From a virus: a DNA stretch of 25,402 nucleotides. The DNA lies in the IMG/VR virus record IMGVR_UViG_3300031456_000057, positions 1 through 25,402 of that record. One strand, given 5' to 3'. The notes under the pieces are model-generated. The model had not been told where the DNA came from. It saw nothing but the letters and a program-made list of their open reading frames with translations, and did not search any database. Shown in pieces: positions 14,085-22,286 of the stretch; the stretch's first letter is position 1; every line of letters starts with the position of its first letter. Position numbers and translations under genes: made by a program.

Positions 14085-16022
14085 TCATTCCGCTAGCGCC
14101 ACGTCCATGGAGCACTTACAGCCGTCGCGTTGTTCGGGCGGTAGCTCGACGTCTCCAGGCCACCGACCGCCATTCGAGAACTTGCCGGACAATGCGACGG
14201 TCTCTCCGTCCAGCGCGGCGTGCGAGGCGCGAGGATTGTCGGAATGGGTGCGCCACGTCTTCGTTGCCTCGTGCCCAGACTTTTCGACGGCCTCGGCTGT
14301 GCCGAACCCGCTCATTGCCGTCGCCTCGTTGTCCGCGATCTGCTCCGCGCGACCGGTAGCGAACTGAGCGAAGAGAGTCGCTACCGCTTTACCGGGGTCT
14401 TCCTGGGTGAGCGCGTCTTTGAGTCCAGCCTTGGTGCTGGTCTCGATCCCCTTGGCCGCGCCCTCGGCGTGCGCCTGCAAATACGCGAGGGTGCGATCTT
14501 CGTCGTATTCCTTGGGGTCCAGACCGAGAGCTCGGAGCGTCGCCTTAGCGGCGGCTGTGGCGATCTGCACGGCCAGGGAGAACAGGTCCGAGGACAGCTC
14601 ACCGACCCAGCGGTTTTCGTCGTATACGTCGCTCAGAGTCGGGGTCCCGGTCGCCGCGCCGATGCGCGAGGAGATGACCTGCCCCTGCCGGGCGAAATAC
14701 CCCGATAGCGTCTTCTGGGCCTTCGTCACTTGGCTGTCGTCGACCCGCATCTTCACGCGCGGGCCGGTCGCCTTGGGCGGGTTGTCGTCGACTGCCTGTC
14801 CCGGTGGGGGTGCGGAGTCGGTGGCGCTGGCCTGCCCGCCGACTAGGACGTTGAGCGGGGTGATCAGTTCATCCCCACCGTCGAGCTGCGGCATGTTGCG
14901 CATTGCCCGCGCTTCGTTGCGGGTCATCCACGGTGCACCGACCGCGGTTTGCAGCTGCGTTGCCTGCTGTTCGAAGCTGCCCCGCAGCTTCTCCTCCAGG
15001 TTGAACTCCGTGTAAATACCATCGGTGTCGCCGAAATCGCTCAGCAGCTGGAGGTCAATTTCCTGGGAGATCATTTGCAGCCACGGACCCAAGGTGTCCT
15101 GGTAAAGAATTTTGTGCTGCTCGACGATGTTGCTATAGGTGGCGTTGTCGAGAATGCCGACCATGGGGGGCGGGACATAGTACGCCGCGGCTACTTCCTC
15201 GCGGGTGAGCTTGCGGGCCTCCAGGTATTGCGCCTGCTCCGGGGTCACCGAGGCGGACGTGAATTCCATTCCGTCCTCGAGGATAGGTGTTCCACCGGTC
15301 AGCGCGCCGTCTCCCGAGTACTGATTGCGCCAGCCCATAGTGAAACGCTCGCGCGCCTCCCGCGACCATTCCGGGGCCTCTACTGGACGGCGGAGGTAGC
15401 CGCTGGCCCGAGCCCCGTTGCGCCACATTTGCTCCCGATATTGCGCGGCCTGGTATTCCTCGGCAAGGATGGTGCGTAGCGTCTCAATGGGAGAGCTACC
15501 CATACGCGGATCGTCCGGGTTGAACCCCCGGAAATGGACCACCTGATCGGCGGGGAAGTGCTGGATACCCTGCCCGCCGCGGTACTCGAATTCGTCGGGG
15601 TAGAAGGCGTTCGGTCCCTTGGGGGTAGTGCGCCTCGGGTCCAGTCGCACCAGCGCGCGGTTCTGGGCATCCTCTTTGACCTTGAGCCAATAGGCGTTGT
15701 CATAGATGCCGAGGTCTTGGACCAGTGCGTCAACGAGCCGGTAGCGGGTGCAGTGCGGCGAGGGTGACGAAAGGAGAATGGCGAGCGGATGGTCCGGGAT
15801 TTGCGAGCGATCAACGTCACTTCGCCGGCGGTACACCTTGATTCCGAGCTGTGCGATATTGCGCGCGAGGAACCCGATAACCGTTCTGACCTGGGGTTGT
15901 GTCCTCCAGATCGTCGCGTAGTCCTGGACGACGGTTGGGGTTATCTGGACTACCTGAGGGCGGATCGTCATCCTTGGGGTGTCAATGCTGAGCAGTCGAC
16001 CCTCAGACACGACGAATGCCAT
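14085..16022 (-). CDS. portal protein with C-terminal MuF-like domain (fusion), 645 aa
   Basis: The ATG overlaps the upstream stop (TAATG). Residues 1-400 are an HK97-family portal: VRTVIGFLARNIAQLGIKVYRR, LVDALVQDLGIYDNAYW, VVHFRGFNPDD, and the signature AAYYVPPPMVGI (about 279-290) followed by TYSNIVEQHKILYQDTLGPWL. A Pro-rich linker (SAPPPGQAVDDNPP) leads to a helical region and a MuF-type end (about residues 588-645: KTWRTHSDNPRASHAALDGE, then CKCSMDVAL), where the 'D.RaSH..ldG' and Cys-x-Cys features are seen. Family portals are usually about 400-500 residues with MuF as a separate gene, so this is a natural fusion. The portal is the dodecameric DNA channel; MuF-like domains aid head assembly and may be ejected. 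Confidence 0.93.
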   Translation of the reverse strand: MAFVVSEGRLLSIDTPRMTIRPQVVQITPTVVQDYATIWRTQPQVRTVIGFLARNIAQLGIKVYRRRSDVDRSQIPDHPLAILLSSPSPHCTRYRLVDALVQDLGIYDNAYWLKVKEDAQNRALVRLDPRRTTPKGPNAFYPDEFEYRGGQGIQHFPADQVVHFRGFNPDDPRMGSSPIETLRTILAEEYQAAQYREQMWRNGARASGYLRRPVEAPEWSREARERFTMGWRNQYSGDGALTGGTPILEDGMEFTSASVTPEQAQYLEARKLTREEVAAAYYVPPPMVGILDNATYSNIVEQHKILYQDTLGPWLQMISQEIDLQLLSDFGDTDGIYTEFNLEEKLRGSFEQQATQLQTAVGAPWMTRNEARAMRNMPQLDGGDELITPLNVLVGGQASATDSAPPPGQAVDDNPPKATGPRVKMRVDDSQVTKAQKTLSGYFARQGQVISSRIGAATGTPTLSDVYDENRWVGELSSDLFSLAVQIATAAAKATLRALGLDPKEYDEDRTLAYLQAHAEGAAKGIETSTKAGLKDALTQEDPGKAVATLFAQFATGRAEQIADNEATAMSGFGTAEAVEKSGHEATKTWRTHSDNPRASHAALDGETVALSGKFSNGGRWPGDVELPPEQRDGCKCSMDVALAE

Positions 16023-16315
16023 TACCGACCCCCGGCAACCTGGACGAATTCAACCCGGCCGCGGTCCAGGATTACCTCGCCGTCCATATCGACAGGTGGG
16101 GTGCCAGGCTCGATGAGCGTCACGTCACGCAACACAATTAGCCTCCCCCTCCGCGACCATAGGACACCGTTCATTGCTTTACCGTCGATCAGCGACACGA
16201 GTACGCGGGCGCGTAGCGCGAGCCGGTCATTGCGAATTCGGAACGCCGACCAGGTGGCGGCGCCGATGAGAAGTAGTGCGACCTCCAGCAGGAAGATCGT
16301 GGTTTGCCAGGTCAC
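16022..16315 (-). CDS. membrane-anchored protein with an Sm-like C-terminal region, 97 aa
   Basis: The GTG at 16315 overlaps the esterase stop as GTGA, which fixes the start; the longer frame from 16531 lies inside the esterase gene. Residues about 5-24 (TIFLLEVALLLIGAATWSAF) form one membrane segment, followed by basic residues (RIRNDRLALRAR). The remaining 60 residues (VLVSLIDGKAMNGVLWSR, LIVLRDVTLIE, then DMDGEVILDRGRVEFVQV) follow the Sm1/Sm2 pattern of the Sm/LSm fold: a 'v.V.l.dG....GvL' strand pair, then a closing 'DG...i.r..V.fv.v' pair. The Sm assignment is my reading of the pattern, not a search. It is conserved in position before the portal, coupled to it by TAATG. The function is unknown. 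Confidence 0.72.
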   Translation of the reverse strand: MTWQTTIFLLEVALLLIGAATWSAFRIRNDRLALRARVLVSLIDGKAMNGVLWSRRGRLIVLRDVTLIEPGTPPVDMDGEVILDRGRVEFVQVAGGR

Positions 16316-18237
16316 GGTGTCCCGTAAAACGTTTTCTGGTTCGCCTCGGCGAGCTGACGATCCGAGGTTGACAGCACCGACGTCCAGAACACCGCCTCGG
16401 AGAACGTCATCGGGGCCGGTGCCAGCGAGCCAGAGCGGACGACACCGCCGATAGCGAAGCGGTCCCGAGCGGCTTCGCCACCGGTTCTGGTGTAAGCCAC
16501 CGAGGCCAGGTCGACCGCGCCGTCCAACCATTGGGCCATCGCGCTACCTGTGTCCGTCGCGGAGAATTGGTGAATGACATTGTTGAAAGTCGACAGGTTC
16601 CCTTGATAGGTGACCGATTGGTCCGGCGGGGACAACACCGGGCGGGCGCGGGTGAAGCCGCCCGCGGCATTGTTATCCGGTTCAGTCAGCCCGTACTGCA
16701 ACACCGATGAGGTGGACACACTTTCCGCCCACCAACGTTTCTGCGTGCCCGGGGTGGGGGCGGACAGAACCGCGCACATTGACGCCGCGCCGGCCGCGTA
16801 GAGGTTCGCCACCGTAGCGAATAGGTGGTCATCGACACCGTCGAACGAGGCGGCCGGTTTCCCACCCGAGGTGATGACCGCCCCGGCATTCACCAGTTTT
16901 GGCTGTGACGTGGTGGTGGCCTGAGTGAGGTGTCGACCGTTACCGCTCTGGTCATACCAGGTGTCTATGAACCCATCGCCCGCCCCGCAGAACGTCAACA
17001 GAGCGGCGGTGTCCAGGGCGCCAGCAGAGAACCCGATGTCGAGCGTGGTGCTGTCCGAGGAACGGCGCACCTTTACCGCGCTACCCGCGTAGCTAGGCAC
17101 GACCAGGCGCAGCGAGTAGGCGCGGCTGGTGACGGTGGACTGGCCGAGCCCGTTGTTTGCCGGGGTTGCGGAAACTGTCGCGGATGCCGTGCCCGGCCCG
17201 GCGGTGGATACCGCGATCACGCGGAAGTCATAGGAGGTGCCGGTGGTTAGCCCAGTCACCGCAGCTGTCGGCGAGGTGACGGTGGCGATGGTCGCAAACG
17301 TTGGCCCCGCGGTGGTTTTGCTCTGGACGTTGTAAGACCCCGCACCCGACGTTGCGGACCAGGTGAGGGTTAGCCCGGTGGCGCCAACGCCGGTGGCCGC
17401 CAGACCGGTGACCTGCCCCGGCACAGCGGGCGGAGTGGGGTCGGCCGCACCATTAAGAATCCGTTGGTACGCGTCGAACATGGCGCGGCCGAGGATGCGC
17501 TGGGCAATGGCGTTGTAATGGTTGCCGTCGTTGTTGTTGTTGGCGTACACCCCAGGGGCGACCCGAACCCGGGTGACCCGTGACGGGGTGGCCAGGTGAA
17601 TGGTGTTGATCGCCGCCCGGGTACCCGTCGCCAAGTACTCGGGGACCATTTGCCCCATCACGAACGGCAGGGTCGACACACCCAGATCCGTGCGGGCACC
17701 AGTGATCAGGGCGTCCAGGTCGGCTTGGTACGTCGCCCCGCTGATTCCGTTGTCGCCGTCTGTTTCGCCCTGCACCCACAGAATCGCCGCGATCCTGGCT
17801 TTCGCGCCGGCCGCCGCGAGTGCCGCTTGCGCCTGTGCGACAGCTTGGGCGTAGAGCCCCCCGGCGACACCGCGGCGCCATCCCGTTGCCGATGCTGTGG
17901 AGAGTTGGGTTCCGCCGAGCGCGGACGGCACCAGCAATACCCTCCGGTTGATCGGAGCTGAATGCAGATACCAGCGTGCGAATACCAGGCCGGGGCCGAT
18001 TCCGGATGGTACGTCTTTCATGGCCAGCGGCTCGACGGCCTGCGAGATCACCCCGGCATAGGTGCCGGAAGCGCCCCACTGCTGAATGCGCGGGTCCGAG
18101 GGATCGTAGCGGGTTGTGTCGTATGTGGCGCCCCGGCCGGACATATTCGACTGACCCCACAATAGGATGAGGTCATAGCCGACGTCGGAGACATTCAGCG
18201 CCGATGTCGAGGGCGACGACATACCCAGCTTCGGCAC
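16312..18237 (-). CDS. SGNH/SASA-type esterase with Fn3 and arabinofuranosidase-like C-terminal domains, 641 aa
   Basis: A GTG start lies 3 bases after the upstream stop; an ATG at 18222 is an alternative. Residues about 20-262 are an SGNH hydrolase of the sialate O-acetylesterase/CE6 type: GQSNMSG with the Ser at 30, WVQGETDGD with Glu at 158, and DGNHY with Asp 237 and His 240. Residues about 270-360 are a fibronectin type III domain (PGQVTGLAATG to ATVSATPA). Residues about 370-641 resemble the lectin-fold domain of ArfB-type arabinofuranosidases (AYSLRLVVPSYAGSAVKVRRSSD, IDTWYDQSGNGRHL, ASFDGVDDHL). There is no signal peptide. The protein probably sits on the virion and removes acyl groups from a surface polysaccharide. 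A place between TerL and portal is unusual for such a protein. Confidence 0.85.
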   Translation of the reverse strand: MPKLGMSSPSTSALNVSDVGYDLILLWGQSNMSGRGATYDTTRYDPSDPRIQQWGASGTYAGVISQAVEPLAMKDVPSGIGPGLVFARWYLHSAPINRRVLLVPSALGGTQLSTASATGWRRGVAGGLYAQAVAQAQAALAAAGAKARIAAILWVQGETDGDNGISGATYQADLDALITGARTDLGVSTLPFVMGQMVPEYLATGTRAAINTIHLATPSRVTRVRVAPGVYANNNNDGNHYNAIAQRILGRAMFDAYQRILNGAADPTPPAVPGQVTGLAATGVGATGLTLTWSATSGAGSYNVQSKTTAGPTFATIATVTSPTAAVTGLTTGTSYDFRVIAVSTAGPGTASATVSATPANNGLGQSTVTSRAYSLRLVVPSYAGSAVKVRRSSDSTTLDIGFSAGALDTAALLTFCGAGDGFIDTWYDQSGNGRHLTQATTTSQPKLVNAGAVITSGGKPAASFDGVDDHLFATVANLYAAGAASMCAVLSAPTPGTQKRWWAESVSTSSVLQYGLTEPDNNAAGGFTRARPVLSPPDQSVTYQGNLSTFNNVIHQFSATDTGSAMAQWLDGAVDLASVAYTRTGGEAARDRFAIGGVVRSGSLAPAPMTFSEAVFWTSVLSTSDRQLAEANQKTFYGTP

Positions 18238-18240
18238 CGG

Positions 18241-18525
18241 TCACACCCCCGTTTCGAGGGTCTGCACGGTCTGAGTCCCAGTCGACACCACGCCGTACAA
18301 TTGTTCCCCGGCGGAATCGCCGAGGTCGGCTTGCAGTGTGGCTCCAGAGGGGAGCGTGATTCCGGTCGACACGGTCACCGACGCATTGCCGACAATGAGG
18401 TCCAGCGGTCCCGGGTTGTACACCATCACCGAGCAGCCACGCTGGGAATCGGCGGTGCTGGAGTGCGTCGGCCCGAGCAAGGTAGCGGTGGTGCCGACAC
18501 TCGGCCTGGTCGTATAGACGGACAC
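18241..18525 (-). CDS. hypothetical small virion-type protein, 94 aa
   Basis: The GTG start has TAAGGAG 7 bases upstream. The protein is beta-rich with little charge (SVMVYNPGPLDLIVGNASV, then ITLPSGATLQADLGDSAGEQLYGVVSTG). This pattern resembles small beta-sandwich decoration proteins, but I cannot name a family. It stands between the preceding small gene and the esterase and could be an adaptor or decoration protein for the esterase. Function is inferred from context only. Confidence 0.65.
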   Translation of the reverse strand: MSVYTTRPSVGTTATLLGPTHSSTADSQRGCSVMVYNPGPLDLIVGNASVTVSTGITLPSGATLQADLGDSAGEQLYGVVSTGTQTVQTLETGV

Positions 18526-18535
18526 CTAACGCTCC

Positions 18536-18829
18536 TTACGGAGTAAACGGCGTGAAGTCGGTATTCGCCCCGCCGGCCATTTTTGCCGCGGTGCGAACCT
18601 GCCAGGTTCCTTTGTTGTAGCCGACATAGCTATTCGCCGGGACAGAGAACACGGTCGCGGAGTTGTGCACCACTAGTGCGTTACCGGCATTGGCGGCATC
18701 GGCGAATACCTGGACAGTGGTCCCGCCCAGTGCGGAGTTGAGCGCGGTAGCCAGCGCCGCTGGAGTGCTCGAATACTGGACGAACGTGTAGACGTCCAGG
18801 GCGTCGGCGGTCTCTAGGAACGTAGCCAT
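18536..18829 (-). CDS. hypothetical small virion-type protein, 97 aa
   Basis: The ATG has GGAGGA 7 bases upstream, overlapping the end of the terminase gene. The protein is Ala/Thr/Val-rich with no membrane segment (MATFLETADALDVYTFVQYS, then TTVQVFADAANAGNALVVHN, VFSVPANSYVGYNKGTWQV). It is probably beta-rich. Directly after TerL and before the next small protein, it seems to open the accessory head block. No family is recognised. Confidence 0.7.
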   Translation of the reverse strand: MATFLETADALDVYTFVQYSSTPAALATALNSALGGTTVQVFADAANAGNALVVHNSATVFSVPANSYVGYNKGTWQVRTAAKMAGGANTDFTPFTP

Positions 18830-18841
18830 TGGAGCGTCCTC

Positions 18842-20551
18842 CTATAGAACTTCCAGGTCACCGGATTCGTACGCGGATACGCGGGGCGGCTGATGGTGCA
18901 TTGCGCGGTTCATCGCGGTTACCAGTGCGGCGATGCCGTCGATCTTGTCGGCGGCCCGTGACTTATCGGGCTTGACATTTCCGGCGGGGTCCATAGCCAC
19001 GGCTAGGTTGTCGGTCATCCAACGGGCGACCGGGTTGCCACCATGCCGCAGCATCGGCTTTTCGGCGGTGCCTTCGACCAGTAGCCTTTTGACCTCTTTG
19101 AGCGCGGGGCTCAGCGACGCATAGCCTTGCCTGACTTGCACCATGGGTGCACCCTCAGAGGTCAACCTGTTGACCAGGTCGGTTGCGTTCCATGGGTCAT
19201 ACGCCAATTCGACGGCGCGGAATTTGGAGAGGTCCGAGGAGATCTGCGCTTTCACCACTTCGTAATCGGTGACATTGCCGCTGGTCAACCGGAGCAGACC
19301 GAGGCTTTTCCACACCGTTGCGGCGCCGGCGGTTCGCTTATCCATTTCCCGCAAATTGTCCTCGGGCATCCAGAACCGCCAGAGGACATCGTGCCCGCCG
19401 TCGGTGTTGGGGAATATCCAACAGAGCGACGTGAGGTCGCTGGTTGCCCCCAGGTCCAGGCCACCATAGGCAACGCGCCCGTTGAGCCTGTCCTCCACCA
19501 CCATCCCGGCGTTGCGGTCCCATTCGTCGAGCATGAGATAGCGGGTGGTCTGCCGGGTGCGAATGCCGAGGTGGAGCCGTTGGAATCGTGCGAAGTTGAC
19601 CGGGCTCTGTTGTGCCCGGCGGGATTCATCCTCCAGGGCCTCGCGGGTCGGTGCGACCCCAAAGCCCGGGTTTGCCTTCCGCCAGGTGGACAGCTGGTGC
19701 GGATCATCCTGCTCGGTGGCCGCGAAGATCACACCCCATTGCCGGGGGTTCCGCAGTGTCCGCGCGGCCAGCTGCTCGATATAGCCGCGCTTCGTCCCGT
19801 AGACGCTATTCGGGCGACCGTCATCGGGGGTGGTGATGATGAGGATGAGCGGCTGTTCCCGGGCGCCCGTGCCGGATTCGACGGCGTCGAGCACGCCCGC
19901 GTTCTTGTGGACGTGCAGCTCATCAATGACGGCGCCGTGGACGTTCGCGCCGTGCAGCAGATCACCGAGTGAGCTAGCGACCTCGAACACGGAGCCGTCG
20001 CTGTCGCGGACAATGCGGCCCTGGAGCGCGCGCACCCCCGCGGACCGCAGCTGCGGTGAGCGTTTAGCGATCTGCGCGGCGGGGTCGAAACACTTGCGGG
20101 CCTGGTCTTTACCGGCGGCGACGGCGATCACCTGGGCGCCCGGCTCCCGGTCCCCGAAAGCCAGATACAGCGCGAGGCCGGCGGACAGTGTGGTCTTTCC
20201 GTTCTTTCGGGGTACGTCGATATAGGCGTTGCGGATAATCCGCACCAGGTCACCGTCATCATTGGGGGCGACCCAGCCGAACACGGGTGCGATCAGGAAT
20301 GCGACCTGCCAGGCGTCCGGCTCCAGCGGCCGGCCTCGCCATTTACCTTGGGTGTGCCGCTGGAATCGGAGCGACTTGATAACCCGATCGACCCGCGCCG
20401 GGTCGAATGTCGCACCCGGGTAGTCCACCGGTTCCGGTGTCCTCAGGTAGGGGACACACCAGTCCGGTAGCACGTACCCCCGTTCCCCTAGGTACCATTC
20501 AACCTCGGGCGAGAGGTTAGCTACCGGTGTCGGCGTAGGGGTTGTCTTCAA
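18842..20551 (-). CDS. terL: terminase large subunit, 569 aa
   Basis: A TTG at 20551 overlaps the TerS end by 35 bases. No better start is available before the conserved region (VEWYLGERGYVLPDWCVPYL). The ATPase half has a Walker A-like PRKNGKTT (about 114-121), a Walker B VIDELHVHKN (about 208-217) and a motif III-like LILIITTPDD. The nuclease half starts with AYGGLDLGATSDLTSLCW (Asp about 366) and has a second acidic cluster (VELAYDPWNATDLV). The pattern fits the HK97-like Terminase_1 group. The protein powers DNA packaging through the portal and cuts the concatemer. Confidence 0.96.
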   Translation of the reverse strand: MKTTPTPTPVANLSPEVEWYLGERGYVLPDWCVPYLRTPEPVDYPGATFDPARVDRVIKSLRFQRHTQGKWRGRPLEPDAWQVAFLIAPVFGWVAPNDDGDLVRIIRNAYIDVPRKNGKTTLSAGLALYLAFGDREPGAQVIAVAAGKDQARKCFDPAAQIAKRSPQLRSAGVRALQGRIVRDSDGSVFEVASSLGDLLHGANVHGAVIDELHVHKNAGVLDAVESGTGAREQPLILIITTPDDGRPNSVYGTKRGYIEQLAARTLRNPRQWGVIFAATEQDDPHQLSTWRKANPGFGVAPTREALEDESRRAQQSPVNFARFQRLHLGIRTRQTTRYLMLDEWDRNAGMVVEDRLNGRVAYGGLDLGATSDLTSLCWIFPNTDGGHDVLWRFWMPEDNLREMDKRTAGAATVWKSLGLLRLTSGNVTDYEVVKAQISSDLSKFRAVELAYDPWNATDLVNRLTSEGAPMVQVRQGYASLSPALKEVKRLLVEGTAEKPMLRHGGNPVARWMTDNLAVAMDPAGNVKPDKSRAADKIDGIAALVTAMNRAMHHQPPRVSAYESGDLEVL

Positions 20552-20987
20552 TGGGTCCGCCGGCCTCGCGGCTGCGGATCGTGCTCCGTGCGCTCGGCGT
20601 CAGCCCGAATTCCTGGGCGAATGACCGGATGGTCTGGGCGGTGTCCCGCTGGATCTGCAACGCCGGGTTACGCACCAGGTTGCCGTGCAATCCGACCACC
20701 AGCACTGGGCTCTTTGCCAGGACAGCGCACGCCCGGCGGTGCTGCACCACTGCCTCACAGAAGCAGCGCAGCGAATCGGAGTCGCTCTGAAACGCGAGCC
20801 CCATACCCTCCAGCTCGCGGACGGTTTCCCGCCACACGGTCTGCACCGCGTGCGATGCCTCGGCCGGGACCTGCGGGGAATTGGGGACCGGGACCGGTTC
20901 GTCCTGATTCAGCCTGTCCTGGTGCTTCTCGCCGTGCAGAATGCGCAGCTTCGTCGGCAATGGAGGCCGACCGACCCTACCGCCCAT
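20517..20987 (-). CDS. terS: terminase small subunit, P27-like, 156 aa
   Basis: The ATG has GAGGAGATC upstream and overlaps the FolE stop by 11 bases. The opening GRVGRPPLPTKLRILHGEKHQDRLNQDEP is the hallmark of the P27-family small terminase subunit, and the helical core (WRETVRELEGMGLAFQSDSDSLRCFCEAVVQHRRA) and NPALQIQRDTAQTIRSFAQEFGLTPSAR also match. It binds the packaging-start DNA and hands it to TerL. Because the phage probably carries modified guanines, its recognition of DNA would have to tolerate the modified base. Confidence 0.92.
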   Translation of the reverse strand: MGGRVGRPPLPTKLRILHGEKHQDRLNQDEPVPVPNSPQVPAEASHAVQTVWRETVRELEGMGLAFQSDSDSLRCFCEAVVQHRRACAVLAKSPVLVVGLHGNLVRNPALQIQRDTAQTIRSFAQEFGLTPSARSTIRSREAGGPIEDNPYADTGS

Positions 20988-21558
20988 GATGATCTCCTCG
21001 GTGGTTATTGAGCACGGCCACCACGTCGGGGTGACTCAGGTCTTCCCGCCACCTACCGGTGAGGGCGTGCGTCGTGGTGCGCGTGTCGGACTGCTGGACG
21101 CCGCGCATGGTCATGCAACCGTGCTCCGCGGTGATGATGCAGGCCGCGCCAATGGGCTCGAGTTCCGTTTGCACGGTCGCCGCGACCTGGTAGCCCAAGC
21201 GTTCCTGGACCTGGAGGCGGGCGGCGTAGTCGCCGAGTACCCGGGCGAGCTTGGACAGCCCCACGATCCGGGCACCCTCGGCGGGCCGGTAGGCGACCGT
21301 CGCGGTACCGACGATCGGCAACATGTGGTGTGCGCACGTCGACCGAACCCGGATACCGGACACGATCACCAGCCCAGCGTCCGGGGGTGCGGGGAATGTG
21401 CGGGCCAGGTGCCGCGCCGGGTCGACCTCATAGCCGCCCAGAGCGGCGCTCCAGGCGCGCGCTACCCGCTCCGGGGTGTCCTCACTGTGCTCGCCCTCAT
21501 CGACGTCCAGCGCCGTCAGGAGGTCACGCACCGCGGCGGCTGTCTTCTCCAGGTCCAT
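20977..21558 (-). CDS. folE: GTP cyclohydrolase I (FolE), 193 aa
   Basis: The ATG at 21558 follows GGAGAGGGGG and overlaps the QueE stop as TGATG; a GTG at 21582 in the same frame is less likely. The protein shows the FolE1 signature: STCAHHMLPIVGTATVAYRP (about 73-92), GLSKLARVLGDYAARLQVQERL (about 100-121) and HGCMTMRGV (about 146-154). The zinc ligands are Cys 75, His 78 and Cys 148, and all are present. The enzyme turns GTP into 7,8-dihydroneopterin triphosphate, the first step of both folate and 7-deazaguanine pathways. Encoding it in a phage raises precursor supply for DNA modification. It forms the end of the modification block. Confidence 0.96.
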   Translation of the reverse strand: MDLEKTAAAVRDLLTALDVDEGEHSEDTPERVARAWSAALGGYEVDPARHLARTFPAPPDAGLVIVSGIRVRSTCAHHMLPIVGTATVAYRPAEGARIVGLSKLARVLGDYAARLQVQERLGYQVAATVQTELEPIGAACIITAEHGCMTMRGVQQSDTRTTTHALTGRWREDLSHPDVVAVLNNHRGDHHGR

Positions 21559-22286
21559 CAATGCCCCCTCTCCGTGCCCCACGCCAAAACGTGTAGGCGG
21601 TGAGAGGCGTTGACGGAATGGTGCGCGGCGGCGGAGGCGATCGCCGGCCAGCGCTCTGCGAGTTCAACGGCGGTGGCACCCTCGGGCATGACCCATACAC
21701 GGTCACGCGGCCACCCCATTTCAGCGGCCCAGTCCGCCACCTGGCCGACTTCCTTGGGGGTCTGGCACACCACTTTGAGGTACATCCATGGGAACCGACC
21801 GAGCTTCACCCAGTCCGGATGAAGCGTCGGATCCTGGTGACCGCGGTGCAGCCCAGCATTGGTGAGCTTGGGAGACACCACCATCTCGGATACGTGGTCA
21901 ATGGTGTCCACGTTGGGCGAGATCGTGCCGTTGGTCTCCAGGTGAATCCGATATTTGTGGGCCTCCAGGGTCTGCAGAAGCACCCGCCAACCGGGTTGAT
22001 CCTGCTGGAGCAGCGGCTCACCACCAGTGAGCACCACAATATTCGTGTTGATCCCGCACGACATTGCCTTAAGGGCGACCAGCTCGGCGGACATCATATG
22101 GCGTTGCGCACGTAAATCGAACCGTGAGGCATCCCAGGTGTACGCGGTATCGCACCAGTCGCAGCTGAGGTTGCAGCCCATGAAGCGGATGAACGTTGCC
22201 GCGCGGCCGGCGAAAGGTCCCTCACCCTGGATCGTCGGCCCGAACACCTCGGACACCGGGAGGTCGGTGGTCGCTAGCTTCTCCAT
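21558..22286 (-). CDS. queE: 7-carboxy-7-deazaguanine synthase (QueE), 242 aa
   Basis: The ATG at 22286 (MEKLATTDLPVSEVFGPTIQGEG) overlaps the QueD end by 13 bases; the longer frame from 22424 is rejected because its first 46 residues run inside QueD. The radical SAM cluster motif is CNLSCDWC (Cys 38, 42 and 45, spacing 3 and 2), preceded by IQGEGPFAGRAATFIRF. TGGEPLL follows at about 87-93 and ETNGT near 115. The enzyme converts 6-carboxy-tetrahydropterin to 7-carboxy-7-deazaguanine with SAM and iron-sulfur chemistry. The length is normal for the family. It needs host iron-sulfur assembly. Confidence 0.96.
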   Translation of the reverse strand: MEKLATTDLPVSEVFGPTIQGEGPFAGRAATFIRFMGCNLSCDWCDTAYTWDASRFDLRAQRHMMSAELVALKAMSCGINTNIVVLTGGEPLLQQDQPGWRVLLQTLEAHKYRIHLETNGTISPNVDTIDHVSEMVVSPKLTNAGLHRGHQDPTLHPDWVKLGRFPWMYLKVVCQTPKEVGQVADWAAEMGWPRDRVWVMPEGATAVELAERWPAIASAAAHHSVNASHRLHVLAWGTERGH

